DNA of 64,000 nucleotides from contig CAJHZI010000030.1 in the NCBI GenBank assembly GCA_905160935.1, positions 124,001 to 188,000 of the forward strand. The letters run 5' to 3'. The notes under the pieces were generated by a model. That model was given only the letters and a program-made list of their open reading frames with translations. It was not told where the DNA came from and did no database searches. Positions 44,891 through 55,733 of this stretch are shown one piece after another; positions within the stretch are counted from its first letter, which is position 1, and each line of letters begins with the position of its first letter. This DNA is from Enchytraeus crypticus. Taxonomy: Eukaryota; Annelida; Clitellata; Enchytraeida; Enchytraeidae. The position numbers and the translations under genes are program-made.

Positions 44891-45636
44891 ACAGTATATA
44901 GGCCTATACATCATAGTTCATCTTCAACTTTTGCGATATAACAATGCGAATTCTACACATTTAGACTTGTCTAAATCTAAAGTCGATAGTATGCAACATT
45001 TCAAAGTAAGTTGAAGTTCTGGTTAAATACGCAGAGATTGCGTAGACAAAATTGAAAATGGCATTGAGGAAAGCTGAACAAATTATTCCACGTTTTGACA
45101 CATCACACGTCTAATCCATTAGTTCACACTTTAATAATTATTATAATTTAAGAGCTTAAGGATAAAAAGATCAAAGACCGCGTAAGCACTGTAAATAATA
45201 TTGTTAATTAAAAAGCAGACCATGATATACTTTAATATCTTTAGAGTTTTGACTCCGTTAACGCTCTAGGGCTTGGAAAATTCTTGTTTCTATAATGTAA
45301 AGTAAGCTAATTATGCTTGCGACTATGTGGCTTGGTGTAGACCCCAGATAAATAGTCGAGCGCTGTTAGAAACAAGTCGCCAATGCTATCATTTGTGAAA
45401 ATTGAAAATGGCGTTAAATCACCTGTAGCACAGTGACATATGAATTGCATCCTTTGTTCGGTTAATTTTCTCGGTTGGATTCGCACAGTTTATGGATCTA
45501 ATATAATCATACTTCGCTCATCGGCTATATATTCATGGATCCAAATTTTACTCAAAATTGTCACAAGTTACAGTAATACTTTTTACGTTAATGTTAATAT
45601 TTTTGCCTTAGAAATATTGTAACATTAGAATGATAA

Positions 45637-45637
<1 letters not shown>

Positions 45638-45706
<69 letters not shown>
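45638..45706. repeat. (TA)n microsatellite
   Basis: About 68 bp of TA. It lies 470 bp downstream of the end of the 817-codon ORF. Confidence 0.95.
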
Positions 45707-45712
<6 letters not shown>

Positions 45713-46174
45713 ATTATTTTGTTTAAAGTTACTACACGTGTTCGCTATTTATTTCAGAACACACTGTAAATTGGCTTTCGTATCACTCTCTGATGTTTAT
45801 CTTACAGACTGGTCAGGGTTTGTCTGCAAAAGTCGTTTTCACTATCCAGCTGGAACAATCCTTAAATCCGAACGCAACACGGGCATTTATATTTATAAAC
45901 CCCACAAGGCATTTTAGAACATCAGGCCCGTACACCAAACTCGATCCACTGCTACTTTTAAAGAAACAGCATGCGAATAGACTCAAACCAACACGATAAG
46001 GCAGGCGAAGCATCTGCCTTGTGAAATAAATGGATTAACATGATAATTTCAGAGAAAAAGTTGAAGAGTTCTGACAGTTGGACAGGGCTATATAATAATC
46101 TCTTCAGATCTCTTCAGCTTTGTACAAATCATTTTCGAAGACCATAGAAATCTCTTGTTCAGTCTGATGTTCAT

Positions 46175-48628
46175 TTAGGTAATACTAGTAGAATGACGAT
46201 ACAAGATTTTATCACAACTATCCAGACATTTCATTACGGTAAGATTGACTGGCACATTATTGCTGGCTTCTTCTTCCTCTCCGCCGGAGCGGGGCCTCAT
46301 CGTTTGATACCCAGATCTCCGAGGATCATAGGGGTCCATTCTCGATCCAATAATAGATTGATCCATATTGCTCGCTTCTCTCGCCACTCGACTATTAAAC
46401 GTGAGGGAGTCCATGGATTTCCCGTAGAGTAGAGATGTCGGTAGACGTCGCTTAGGCTCCAGATGCTCCAGTGATGCGTGTTTCTTGGAATTGAACGATC
46501 CAGGATTGGCTTCTCTGTTCAGCGCATTTCTTGCAGTGGATTCCTGAGAGGCCACTCGGCGTCGTGGTTGTGGCTGCATTTCTATGCTAGGCGTACTTCT
46601 AACTCTGCCAGCCTGCATACTCTGCATAGATCTGGCTGCAGGAATTGGTCCAGATAATTGCTGACGTGGCAGCATCTGATTGGGTGGATCTCTGTAATGG
46701 GCACCGCTAACAACGTGAGGCTCGCTGTAGAGAAGATCTGGTGTATTTCCATTGTAAGGTCGAGGTCTATCATTCCATTTATCTTCTGAACTAACTTCAG
46801 AATTCTGACGATATGAAGAAATATTATTCTTGTCTCGTCGCTCAACTTGTATATACCGAACTCCAAATTTTTGTCTCTGCTCTTCCATAAGCATACTGTT
46901 GATACTGGAAGATCTTCCATATCGCCCTTCTTCTCTTCTTCTTCTACTTCTGTTTTCGTCACTTGAAGTTCCTCTGGCCGTTGAACTGTCTCCGTCAGAC
47001 GATATTACCCAGGGACTTGGTTCTGGAATGGCACCGACTTGAAAGTTAGGTCGACAATCGACGGAACCAGCTGCAGAGGCAGTGGTACTTGATATGGAGG
47101 TTTCGCGGTTGGAGTTGGAATCACTCGCTGCTGCGCTGGAGACTACTGGAAATGTATCCATCGGCATTCCTCCAGATCCATACTGGGGAATATAGCTTCG
47201 ATATCCTTCAGCTGGCATCGTTGCCGCTGAGGAATAATCGTTTCCTTCGCTGGAAAGTTCAGGAGTTAGATCATCAGCAGCAGCAGTCACTCTCAGCAGC
47301 ATTCGATCATCTTCCGGAATGTTCTGGTTGGCACTAGCACCATCTACCGACAGCTCTCTAGCTCCCCATCGGTCTCTGGTCCACCCATCACTTGCTGCTG
47401 ATAGTCGTCCGTTTCGCCTAGCTGACCAGGGAGATGTTGCAGCCGCTGTGGCTGGGCTTACTGGGGACGAGGTCAAGGTCATACTCTGATCATCTATTCG
47501 ATCGTCAGAGGCGGTATCGAAGCTGGCGCCGTGCCAGCTACAGTGGAAGGGTGACACCGTTCCGCTAGTCTGTCTCGGATATGTAGAACCGGATTCTGGT
47601 TCGGACACGGCACCGTGGTATCTGGCCACTACTGAGGCTGGAAGACTATGAGAACTGGCAAAGTTGCGTACTCTTAGACGAGATGTGTTTTCGTAAAACT
47701 GATCATCATTGTCGCTGTCTTCAGCTGATTCCATATTTACCGTTGAGTAGCCACTATTGTAGTTCTTCATCGTTATGCTGTCGGGCTGGGAGACTTTTCT
47801 TGATGGAAGCGACTGAGATGATCCTCGTGATCCCCAGTGTTGTCTCACAGCAGCCTGGTGCTGCCTTCGTCTTTCCAAATGTCGCTGAGAAGTCGACTCA
47901 AAATTATCGGTAAGTGGATCGCTTAAAGGCCTCGGTCTTCTTGTAATTCGCGATCGTTGGCTAGCACAGTTTTCTTCAAGGAATTTTGATACATTGTACG
48001 GAACTTCTTCGTCAACGATATGTTTGCTTGTTGAGGATCCACTCTCACCAAATTGTCTTTTTATCTTCAGAGATCTTCTTAACCTTCCCCATAAAGTCTC
48101 CTTTTCTCGATTGCGGCGGAAGTTCCATGTAAGTGTTAAAGTTAGTTTATGAGACCCCTCTGCTATGTTCCATTTGAGATACTCTCCGTGCGCCTCCATG
48201 TGGCGCAGAAAGGCAAGAACGTATCGAGGTAGCCCAAATTCCTGCTCATTCTTTCCCTGTCCTCTGAAGTCTCTATTTGTATCATTGATATTCGAATGTT
48301 GTCTAAACTCCTGGGGTAGGCCTCTAGGTTCCTGATGGATCTTTCTAATCTCCTGCTGCGGTGTCCTTGACCCTTGTTGCTGTCTCCTGAACTCGTTTCT
48401 CTGCCCCATAATCTCATGTTGAACCCCACGAATCTCATTTTGTCCTCTAATCTCATGCTGTTGCCCCCTAATGTCCCGTGGTTCCCTAATCTCCGACTGT
48501 TCCCCTCTAATCTCGTATAGTTGACCCCTAATCTCTTGTTGCTGTCTGGTTTTAATCTCAATATAATCTCTCCTCTGTTGCTGGGAACGAAATATTGCCT
48601 CTGGATCGACGTTCTGATGACCCGCCAT
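46175..48628 (-). CDS. Intronless 817-residue Ser/Arg-rich protein, function unknown
   Basis: I do not recognise the family. The ATG is in context TTTTATGGC. Residues about 24-110 hold degenerate 7-8-residue units built on EIRGQ. Residues about 130-185 look globular (PRYVLAFLRHMEAHGEYLKW, then LTLTLTWNFRR and LWGRLRRSLKI). The rest is low-complexity and probably disordered: Ser-rich, with acidic patches, many Arg-Arg and Arg-Ser pairs, and PSIEMQPQPRR-like basic stretches. No signal peptide or membrane segment is visible. An 817-codon frame in otherwise stop-rich DNA, with third-position variation and a higher GC content than its surroundings, argues strongly for a real coding exon. It may be one large exon of a longer gene: a donor or acceptor within the last 30 codons or just upstream of the ATG cannot be excluded. 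A TATAAT-like stretch lies about 20 nt upstream. Confidence 0.75.
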   Translation of the reverse strand: MAGHQNVDPEAIFRSQQQRRDYIEIKTRQQQEIRGQLYEIRGEQSEIREPRDIRGQQHEIRGQNEIRGVQHEIMGQRNEFRRQQQGSRTPQQEIRKIHQEPRGLPQEFRQHSNINDTNRDFRGQGKNEQEFGLPRYVLAFLRHMEAHGEYLKWNIAEGSHKLTLTLTWNFRRNREKETLWGRLRRSLKIKRQFGESGSSTSKHIVDEEVPYNVSKFLEENCASQRSRITRRPRPLSDPLTDNFESTSQRHLERRRQHQAAVRQHWGSRGSSQSLPSRKVSQPDSITMKNYNSGYSTVNMESAEDSDNDDQFYENTSRLRVRNFASSHSLPASVVARYHGAVSEPESGSTYPRQTSGTVSPFHCSWHGASFDTASDDRIDDQSMTLTSSPVSPATAAATSPWSARRNGRLSAASDGWTRDRWGARELSVDGASANQNIPEDDRMLLRVTAAADDLTPELSSEGNDYSSAATMPAEGYRSYIPQYGSGGMPMDTFPVVSSAAASDSNSNRETSISSTTASAAGSVDCRPNFQVGAIPEPSPWVISSDGDSSTARGTSSDENRSRRRREEGRYGRSSSINSMLMEEQRQKFGVRYIQVERRDKNNISSYRQNSEVSSEDKWNDRPRPYNGNTPDLLYSEPHVVSGAHYRDPPNQMLPRQQLSGPIPAARSMQSMQAGRVRSTPSIEMQPQPRRRVASQESTARNALNREANPGSFNSKKHASLEHLEPKRRLPTSLLYGKSMDSLTFNSRVAREASNMDQSIIGSRMDPYDPRRSGYQTMRPRSGGEEEEASNNVPVNLTVMKCLDSCDKILYRHSTSIT

Positions 48629-49811
48629 AAAATTAAAGTGTTACTATTATAGCATGCTGCATGCATAATAATTACTATGTAATGCTATGAGTTCATCTAC
48701 TCAGAATTGTTTATAGCACATTGATTTCTCTCAAAGTTGCTATGATATCCACTTCTTGTACCTATTTTTTAAATATTTCGTATCTTTTAAATGTATATTT
48801 ATCTGTAATATTTCAGTAAGAAGAATAATATACAATTAGAGGTTCATCGATCAATGATGATGATAATAATAATAGTAATAATAATAGTAATAATAATACT
48901 AATAATACTAATAATAATAATAATATTATTATTATTAAGTAAATTTACACGCATAGGCCTATTAGCGCGCCGCTTTGCTATAACCCACAGTAGCGCTAAA
49001 GGAATCTTATATGGTAGGCTATCCTTCAGCCTTAAACCACCAAGTGTATACGACTAGGTTATTATATTCCCCTTCGGAAAAAGAAAACCCACCTCGCAAC
49101 GCAGCTCTCTACCATTGCTGGCAAAAAAGCATACGTACCTCTTAACAAAATCCAAGTCAACGATCTACAATGGTTAATATTGCGTGGATCATCTAAGTTT
49201 GGAAAATCTAACCTAGGAATGGTGTTCAACCGAACGCACGAGTCTTTACGACACATCGTGGAAAAGTAGAATTCGCCTATGAGTTAATGACTGTACATGG
49301 AACAACCACAGTACCAAGTATAAGTATCCAATAGATATGCATGTAGACCCACTTCAATATTTAAATTTTATAAACTTCATTTTCTTTATATAGAACTGAT
49401 AAATTTGTATATTATTGTTAGGAGAAGTGAAGTACTTGTACAGGCCTAACAAATATTCCATAGAAAATCATCGACATTTAATTTTAATAAACTGAAGCTC
49501 AGATATGGCAATTCAATACGTTAAAATCAGTATTGAAAAAACCAAAGGTTAATAGAATAATTTAAGCAAGTTCAACTACCGTATCTTCACCTAACGGTGA
49601 CGTCAGGCTCATCTCACTCAGCAATTATTATTCCTATCACTTTATTTTATGAAAGCTTAATTAAGGACGAAAGTAAACATTAAATTCACGTTCACTATAA
49701 TAGTTGTACATTAAACTATAAACTAGTAGGCTTAAGACAAAATTAGGAAGTGGTAACAAGGAGTAAGACTTTTTTAGAAATAAACATACCACGTAGGAAT
49801 TAGCGTGTCTA
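48629..49811. other. Flank between the 817-codon ORF and the mariner relic
   Basis: AAT repeat and AT-rich DNA. A short minus-strand frame at 49062-49256 shows no family match. Nothing else seen. Confidence 0.5.
48854..48938. repeat. (AAT)n tract
   Basis: Imperfect AAT/GAT repeat turning into ATT, 225 bp upstream of the 817-codon ORF. Confidence 0.9.
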
Positions 49812-50098
49812 CACAGTGAGTAAAAAAAAACATGCGCGCGGTCTCTCGCCCATAACTTTGGTATTAGTGAACCGATTTGTTAACTTCTTGCATAAGTTTA
49901 ATCAGGATAACATTTGCTATAAAATAACGTTAAGTGACTCTGCTAATTATTATTTTTGCGTTGAAGCAGTGCTTGAAAATATGCGCCTGAAAATATTCAG
50001 TTTAATTCAATCAATCGCTACAGAATGTTTACAAATCTTTGGTTTAACTAACAACCAAACACACGAAACAAACAGTGTTATACAGCTAATGTCAAATG

Positions 50099-50263
50099 TC
50101 AAAGCATATGCTCAAAATGTCCTCTTTTGATGCGAATACAAGCTTGGAGACGTTTGCGCCATTCACCTATTGCGTTGTCAATGACAGATTGCTGCATGTC
50201 TTGCCAAACGTTCACCAGGCGTTGTTTCAACTCGTCCACGTTATTTATTTTCTTCTTTTCGGC
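50099..50263 (-). pseudogene. Transposase C-terminal fragment (mariner/IS630 type)
   Basis: The minus strand reads INNVDELKQRLVNVWQDM then IDNAIGEWRKRLQACIRIKRG and HFEHML before a stop at 50099-50101. This is the standard C-terminus of Tc1/mariner-like transposases of the pogo/IS630 group (VDxLKxRLxxVW ... DxAIxxWRxRLxACxxxxGGHFEH). No upstream catalytic core remains; stops appear a short way upstream. It lies inside the inverted-repeat element and fixes that element's orientation. Confidence 0.8.
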
Positions 50264-50324
50264 GTAATTTCTTTAATAGGCATTCTAGCCCTCCCAGCGT
50301 TCAGTTTTTTGTTGGAAAGTCGGC

Positions 50325-50329
<5 letters not shown>

Positions 50330-50385
<56 letters not shown>

Positions 50386-50622
50386 CACGTTATAGTGAAA
50401 TAATCAACTATGTTGATATCTATCACTTTTAATACCACATGTTATATCCGTTAGGCTATTTAGTCCATTTTCCGTGTAGCCAGGCCAGTGAATGTCAGAG
50501 ATTTTACTCTCAGATCAGCGCGGCTGGGAATCGAACCCACGAGAGTTCGATTCACCTCTGGGTCTGTCATTTAAAACTTCATGACGTTATCTACACCCTT
50601 AACCATTGCGCTATCGAGACAT
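50330..50622 (-). mobile_element. tRNA-derived SINE, family A, nested in a mariner relic
   Basis: Minus-strand copy with B box GGGTTCGATTCCCAGCC and a 3' (ATT)n tail seen as AATAAT repeats at 50330-50383. The tail shows that the family ends in ATT repeats. It interrupts the inverted-repeat element at 49812-50965 and is therefore younger than it. Confidence 0.78.
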
Positions 50623-51715
50623 TCAATCTAATTAATATCTATCTAATCTATAATAATCTATCTAATTAATATATAAAAATATCGAGGCAATCAACCAATG
50701 TACGCCATAACCCTTTAAGAGATACAAGTTTTTTATGAGCGCTTTATCTTTATTAGTAAACACCACTTTAAAATTTCAAAAACAGACTATGTCTGTAAAA
50801 TCGTCCGTTATTGTTTACATTAAACCGGAAGTGTCACAAAAACTAGATTTAAGAATAGTAATTTGCTTTTTCTATGTAATTTTGAAAATATTTTCAAAAT
50901 CGGTTCACAAATGTCAAAGTTGTGGACGAAATACTGCGCACATGTTTTTTTTATGACTCACAGTGTATATTTGGAACAATTGGTTGTGACCTAAACTTAG
51001 ATTTTTCCCACTTAGGCTAAGTTTAGACCATTACAAATTGTACCAAAAATAGACCGGCTTATACTACGTCAGTATGTATATACCTAAGAAAGTTTTACTT
51101 CTAGTTACTATTTCCTAATTTTGTCTTAAGCTTAGTAGCTTCTAGTTTAACGTTTTATGGTGAGAGTGAATTTAATGCTACTTTCGTCTTTAATTAAGGT
51201 TTCATAAAATAAAGTAATTATATAATTAAAATAATTATGTTAAGATATCAATTAAATATGTCTATGTTACATACAACTAGAAGAACGATAATAGATATAA
51301 CTTTGGATACGTATTATATCCTACGACAGATATAAATAAGCCTATTGGCTATACGTACCAATACACGTAGGTGGATACAATTAGATCAAAGTATACGCCT
51401 ATAGGAATATAAATAGTCCAACATAGTCCACATAGACAAACATGAATAGGCCATTTTGACCTAAAGTATATTCAAATAATACAGGCCTACAGACTAAACA
51501 ATCAAACTATAAGTAGAATTTACTACGAATTGAGCAGATACACTAATAATATGATACAGGCTAACCGCGTATACAAAAAGACCTACGGCCAGACACTAAT
51601 AGATTGAAGAGAATAATTATTGCTGGTAGTACAGCATAGATCTCAAGCATCACAGCATCAGCGCGACTTCACTGAATTGTTTCTTCAGGCGATTCTTCCA
51701 GCTGCTGGGTGGAAC

Positions 51716-51800
51716 AGCTAGCGCAGCTGCTACAGCTGCTACAGCTGCTGCAGCTGCTGCAGCATGCTTCATCTGCAGCAGTCGACGCTGCTGACCAGCA
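51716..51800. repeat. Short (CAGCTGCTA)n / (CTGCAG)n repeat
   Basis: Repeats of CAGCTGCTACAGCTGCTGCA with five CAGCTG palindromes, then ATCTGCAGCAGTCGACGCTG. Similar in composition to the array at 55.6 kb. Confidence 0.65.
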
Positions 51801-52206
51801 TTAAGATAGGGCTTCCTTTAATTCTGTCGTCGAGGAGTATATGCTATAAAAATTTTGATCGCTTTTATATATGATATTTTTAGTGATGTAACTTTATTTA
51901 AGTAATTTTTATTGATGCAATTTTTACTGATGTAATTTCTGTTTATGTAATTTCTATCGAAGTCCTTCCTGTCTATCCTATCCAATGGAACATAATACAT
52001 GGCATGTGAAGGGAAAAGGAAAGAACGACTATTGTAACAAATTGCATCACTATACACGATTTCTGGCTACTAAGGGTTGTTAGCTAGTAGAGTTAAAGTG
52101 CATTGATTGATTTATGATTTAATATCGATTAATATATTGTATTACTTTGTCGATTTCGCACATATTAGTGCATCATGAGTATTAAAGCATGCAGTTGAAG
52201 AATAGA

Positions 52207-52420
52207 GCGGGATTTAGCGCACTCGGTTAAACTGTGCGTCAATTGAACGATGTGAAGCTTCATCACACTCGGTTAGTACTTTATTCCACCTTGGAAGAAC
52301 GAGTGTTGATAGCTTTGAAAGAAAAAATACCGAGGGTGTTGGAAGGTTATTCTTAAATCCTCGCCGGCTGCAATTGATGCGCTAACAAAAGGTAATGATT
52401 GCTAATAACCATGGATGCGA
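52207..52420 (+). mobile_element. Interspersed repeat, family F (SINE-like)
   Basis: GCGGGATTTAGCGCACTCGG, ACTCGGTTAGTACTTTATTC, CACCTTGGAAGAACGAGTGT and GCCGGCTGCAATTGATGCGC match the 22.8 kb copy. Confidence 0.6.
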
Positions 52421-52974
52421 ATGGAGGAAATAACGAAAACTACAAAAACAGCAACTAAGAAAGGTAACTGTGTAGCACTTGCGGTATGTCGGTCGTATGT
52501 GTAACTACACGAAAAAACAAATTAAAGTTGGATTATAATAACATATGATATCTCTACAATTTTTTAAAATTTACCCATAAACTGAATCAACTGTTAAAAA
52601 TTAGTGTATCAAATAAAAAATTATAATTATTACTTAATTCTATTAATCGGTTGACACAGTCTAAAACGATAGCGCCCTGCTTCCCAGTACCATAGCATAT
52701 TGTATAATAGCGAATGAATTGCGGCCTATGCGGTCTCCTTTTAATTTAATTGACATTTCTAAACGGAAGTCCTGATAGAGACTTAAGCCTTGCTCAGCAG
52801 CTTCCTGATCTCTCACCCCCCACTCCACAGGGACCCCCCCGAGCTCCTCCCACGGGCTTACTAATTCTCGCACTACCATCTCTTCAAATCCTATTTGAGA
52901 GTTACGTCAAGCCACGAAGCACAGAGCTAGAATATCTCAATGTCGCAATATTCTGCTACTATGTGGCTTCTACC

Positions 52975-53160
52975 CTGATCATTTGTGATCTCCGGACCGG
53001 CTTTCGTTTAGGACCTGATTTATCCTCAGCACATTTCTTTAGAAGATTGGTATGGGTGAATTATCTGTAGTGATGTGTGCTGTGGGGTCGCCATAGACAT
53101 CATCCTTAGATGAGGAAACTGACGTTAAACCTTTATTATTACTATTATTATTATTATTAT
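52975..53160 (+). mobile_element. SINE-like repeat, family C
   Basis: GATCTCCGGACCGGCTTTCG, TCCTCAGCACATTTCTTTAG, GATGAGGAAACTGACGTTAA and ACCTTTATTATTAC with a long (ATT)n. Best full-length guide for the family. Confidence 0.68.
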
Positions 53161-53292
53161 TGTTCAATATTTGGTAGCACGGCTTGAAACGGAATAATGA
53201 CATATAGCATCGTTATATTATTTGGTTCTATATATCATTTCTGTACCCGATTAGTAAATTATTCTTGATTGATTAGCCCTTGTGTAGTTCGG

Positions 53293-53372
53293 TAGAATGT
53301 AATTGTGTAGAGCCCAGGATTTGAACCCAAATATATATATTTAACCGACATCGCTACCGGTTCCAGACAGTG
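53293..53372 (-). mobile_element. SINE head, family B
   Basis: The minus strand reads GGAACCGGTAGCGATGTCGG, TTAAATATATATATTTGG and GTTCAAATCCTGGGCTC: A- and B-box regions only. Next to it a 25-bp repeat multiplies the A-box segment. Confidence 0.6.
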
Positions 53373-53456
53373 GCGATGTCGGTAGGAGTCATTGGCGATG
53401 TCGGTAGGAGTCATTGGCGATGTCGGTAGGAGTCATTGGCGATGTCGGAGACTAAG
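53367..53456. repeat. 25-bp tandem repeat from a SINE A box
   Basis: About 3.5 units of TTGGCGATGTCGGTAGGAGTC. The unit contains the A-box segment of SINE family B (TGGCGATGTCGG). Confidence 0.8.
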
Positions 53457-53599
53457 TAATTCTCCACCTCTTTTAGTAATTGCCTAAATTCTGTGGTTTT
53501 ATCTGATTTTTCGGATTTCTAAAGAATCATTTTAATTGCAGCTTTAGGGATAGTACAAATCTAAGGAAAATGTATTCATGCTTCTATTACTGTATGGAA

Positions 53600-53665
53600 T
53601 TACTGTACTTTATCCCGACTCTAGTTATACTGGGATTCAAGGTTAGATGATGATGATGATCGAAA
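53600..53665 (+). mobile_element. LINE tail scrap with (GAT)n end
   Basis: ATACTGGGATTCAAGGTTAG and GATGATGATGATGATCG resemble the ends of the relics at 1.1 and 13.4 kb. Too short to type. Confidence 0.3.
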
Positions 53666-53689
53666 TGCTATGATATTCAGTATTTCGGC

Positions 53690-53829
53690 TGATTCAGTGG
53701 CGTCATCGGTAAGATATTCGTTCGCGGATCAGTAGGCCTATGTGCGGATTCAAATCCCGGGCTCTCCCGTCACTGATATCGCTTTCGTGTGAGGAAACTG
53801 AGGAAACATTAGCTTTACCAGCTTTTTTC
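53690..53829 (+). mobile_element. tRNA-derived SINE, family B
   Basis: TCAGTGGCGTCATCGGTAAG, then GTGCGGATTCAAATCCCGGG (B box), CACTGATATCGCTTTCGTG and GAGGAAACTGAGGAAACATT, ending TAGCTTTACCAGCTTTTTT. Confidence 0.75.
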
Positions 53830-54489
53830 GCATTAGCTTTTTAGCTTTTGCTTATCCCATGAAACTGATTTATATTTAATATTTTATGTTCACTATCTTT
53901 TACTAAAACTCTAATATGGCCCATTTGTGCCTAATGCAGTAGGTTAACTATTAAAGTAGTTGCTAACTTCCGCAATCCTTAAATAAATCAACTTTGAAGT
54001 TGGTAGGTTTGACAGCTGAAAATTTTAAACAACTAAAAGTAAAGATAGCTGTCTGGGTCTATAATTTTCAATCTTATTATTTAATTACATACAATCTAAA
54101 TCCGGTAGTTACTACCAGTCTAATTGTTTACTTAAATCTTCATTACGATTCATCTTAGCGCCATTTTCGCTAGCCAACGTCTGCTTAATACCTGACCTGG
54201 ACAATTCTCAATTTTATTAGGCCTAACTTTTAATCGGATCATTAGTCAGCGACAGCGCCATTATTGCAATGATAACTACAATGATATTGCATTGAATCAC
54301 GTTTATTTTACTTCGGTAAAATCGTACACCAGAAACATGGAGATTAAGTGAAAAAGGACACTAAGGCCACGAAAGCACTAACTTGTGCCCTAACATATGC
54401 ACAGTATTGTGTACATGTACACATGTTAGGGCACATGTATACATGTGTATTGTGTACAGTGAATTTTGGCAGTATATGAACGAGAGAGA

Positions 54490-54532
54490 CTGAGCGAGAA
54501 AGTAAGAGACTGAGAAAGATGTTACGAGAGAC

Positions 54533-54565
<33 letters not shown>

Positions 54566-54760
54566 AGTATGAGAGTGAGAGAGAATGTGATTTTGAGAAA
54601 GAGATATATGAAAAGACGAGAGAAAGCGAGAGAAGTGAAAACCGCAAAGAGCACACGAGGACGTGATGGTGGAAGAATTATGCACTAAAAGATGAGATCT
54701 ACGTAGCGTAATTGAGTTAGTTCTGACCCTAGTAGAGAGCGGCATGGCGGCGACTGTCCG

Positions 54761-54815
<55 letters not shown>

Positions 54816-54990
54816 CAGAGAGAGAGAGATAGAGAAAGTGAGAGAGAGAGATAGGAAGGCAGGCAGACATGCATATAGACAGACAGAGAGCGAGAGAGAC
54901 ACAGAGAGAGAGAGAGCGAGAAAGAGAGAGAGAGAGAGGGGGGGAGAGAGAGACAGAAAGAGAGAGAGAGAGTGACTGACAAAGAGTGAA
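54490..54990. repeat. Long (GA)n-rich region
   Basis: Purine-rich GA repeats at 54527-54565, 54767-54830 and 54888-54975, with spacers. The minus-strand Ser-Leu frames (up to 242 codons) follow from the repeat. Confidence 0.9.
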
Positions 54991-55171
54991 ATGTGTCTAT
55001 AGAGTGTGATTTAAAGCGACAAAGAATAGAAATCAATGATACATGTAGTAGCTGGAAAGAAGCTCTTATCATGGTGGTATGATGATATTGATGCCATTAT
55101 GACATACTAGGATGAAGCAATGTGTAAAGGCGAAGGATGAAGGTGAAGGGTCATTTGGGGCAATGTTAGTC

Positions 55172-55362
55172 CAAGAGAAGGGCTAAATCTTATTGCTTTA
55201 ATTTTCCATAGTTCAGAGACTAAAAGAAGGGCTATAACCTATTGCTTTATTTTCCATAGTTCATAGACTAAAAGAAGGGTTATAACGTATTGCTTTAACT
55301 TTCTATAGTTCATAGTCTAAGAGAAGGGCTATAACGTATTGCTTTATTTTCCATAGTTCGTA
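55172..55362. repeat. ~48-bp tandem repeat, four units
   Basis: Units contain GAAGGGCTATAACGTATTGC and TTTATTTTCCATAGTTCATA with small differences. No coding signal. Confidence 0.85.
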
Positions 55363-55554
55363 GTTCATTTTCATTTTCTAATATCCTTAATGTAGTTTCC
55401 GTGATCTCACCTCAAACCTCCGGACTGTTGTTGTTCACTTGTTGAGTGGGACCTAGAGATGGGAACGTCTGGTGGGGGGGGGGTCGTGAAGCGAATGACT
55501 GATGAAGGGACATGTCGCTGATCTTACGCCAGTCGACTGCCCACTGGTCTCTCA

Positions 55555-55733
55555 GCAGCTGAGCAGCAGCTGACCAGCAGCTGACCAACAGCGGACCAGC
55601 AGCTGACCAGCAGCTGACCAACAGCTGACCAACAGCTGATCAGCAGCTGATAAGCAGCTGACCAACAGCTGACCAGCAGCTACAAGCAGCTGACCAGCAG
55701 CTACAAGCAGCTGACCAGCAGCTGTTCAGAAGT
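55555..55733. repeat. CAGCTG E-box array (~11-bp minisatellite)
   Basis: Short units of CAGCAGCTGACCAG and CAACAGCTGAC contain 13 copies of the palindrome CAGCTG in about 180 bp. CAGCTG is an E-box bound by class A/tissue-specific bHLH dimers. No gene is recognised within several kb. Confidence 0.8.

Larger units (their letters stand above)
36880..46174. other. Intergenic region upstream of the hnRNP U-like gene
   Basis: Contains three GC-rich repeat blocks, one family A and one family B SINE, three family D copies, (CT)n and (TA)n tracts and a possible LTR at 43.1-43.55 kb. 38.5-40.1 kb and 45.0-45.6 kb show nothing recognisable. The promoter of the hnRNP U-like gene should lie just right of 36879, but has no TATA box. 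Confidence 0.55.
49812..50965 (-). mobile_element. Decayed mariner/Tc1 (IS630-type) element with ~70-bp inverted repeats
   Basis: Left end 49812-49880 and right end about 50897-50965 are inverted copies of one another. Each end starts CACWGTGAGT and reads on through an A-run, ACATGYGCGC and GTGAACCGATTT. Both ends are flanked by TA (49810-49811 and 50966-50967), the target-site signature of the superfamily. The interior keeps only a transposase C-terminus and a nested SINE with an (AAT)n tail at 50330-50622. Without the SINE the element would be near 860 bp, so it is an internally deleted, non-autonomous copy. Confidence 0.82.

Noticed and set aside
44772-45014. Tyr-Ile repeat frames over (TA)n tracts, here and at 15.2 and 45.6 kb
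   Set aside because: Direct consequence of TA repeats in frame; no coding evidence.
49062-49256. Small minus-strand frame of 64 codons
   Set aside because: Length is within chance expectation and no motif is visible.
54344-55072. Minus-strand 242-codon Ser-Leu-rich frame
   Set aside because: It follows from the (GA)n tracts; the non-repeat parts have no recognisable protein features.
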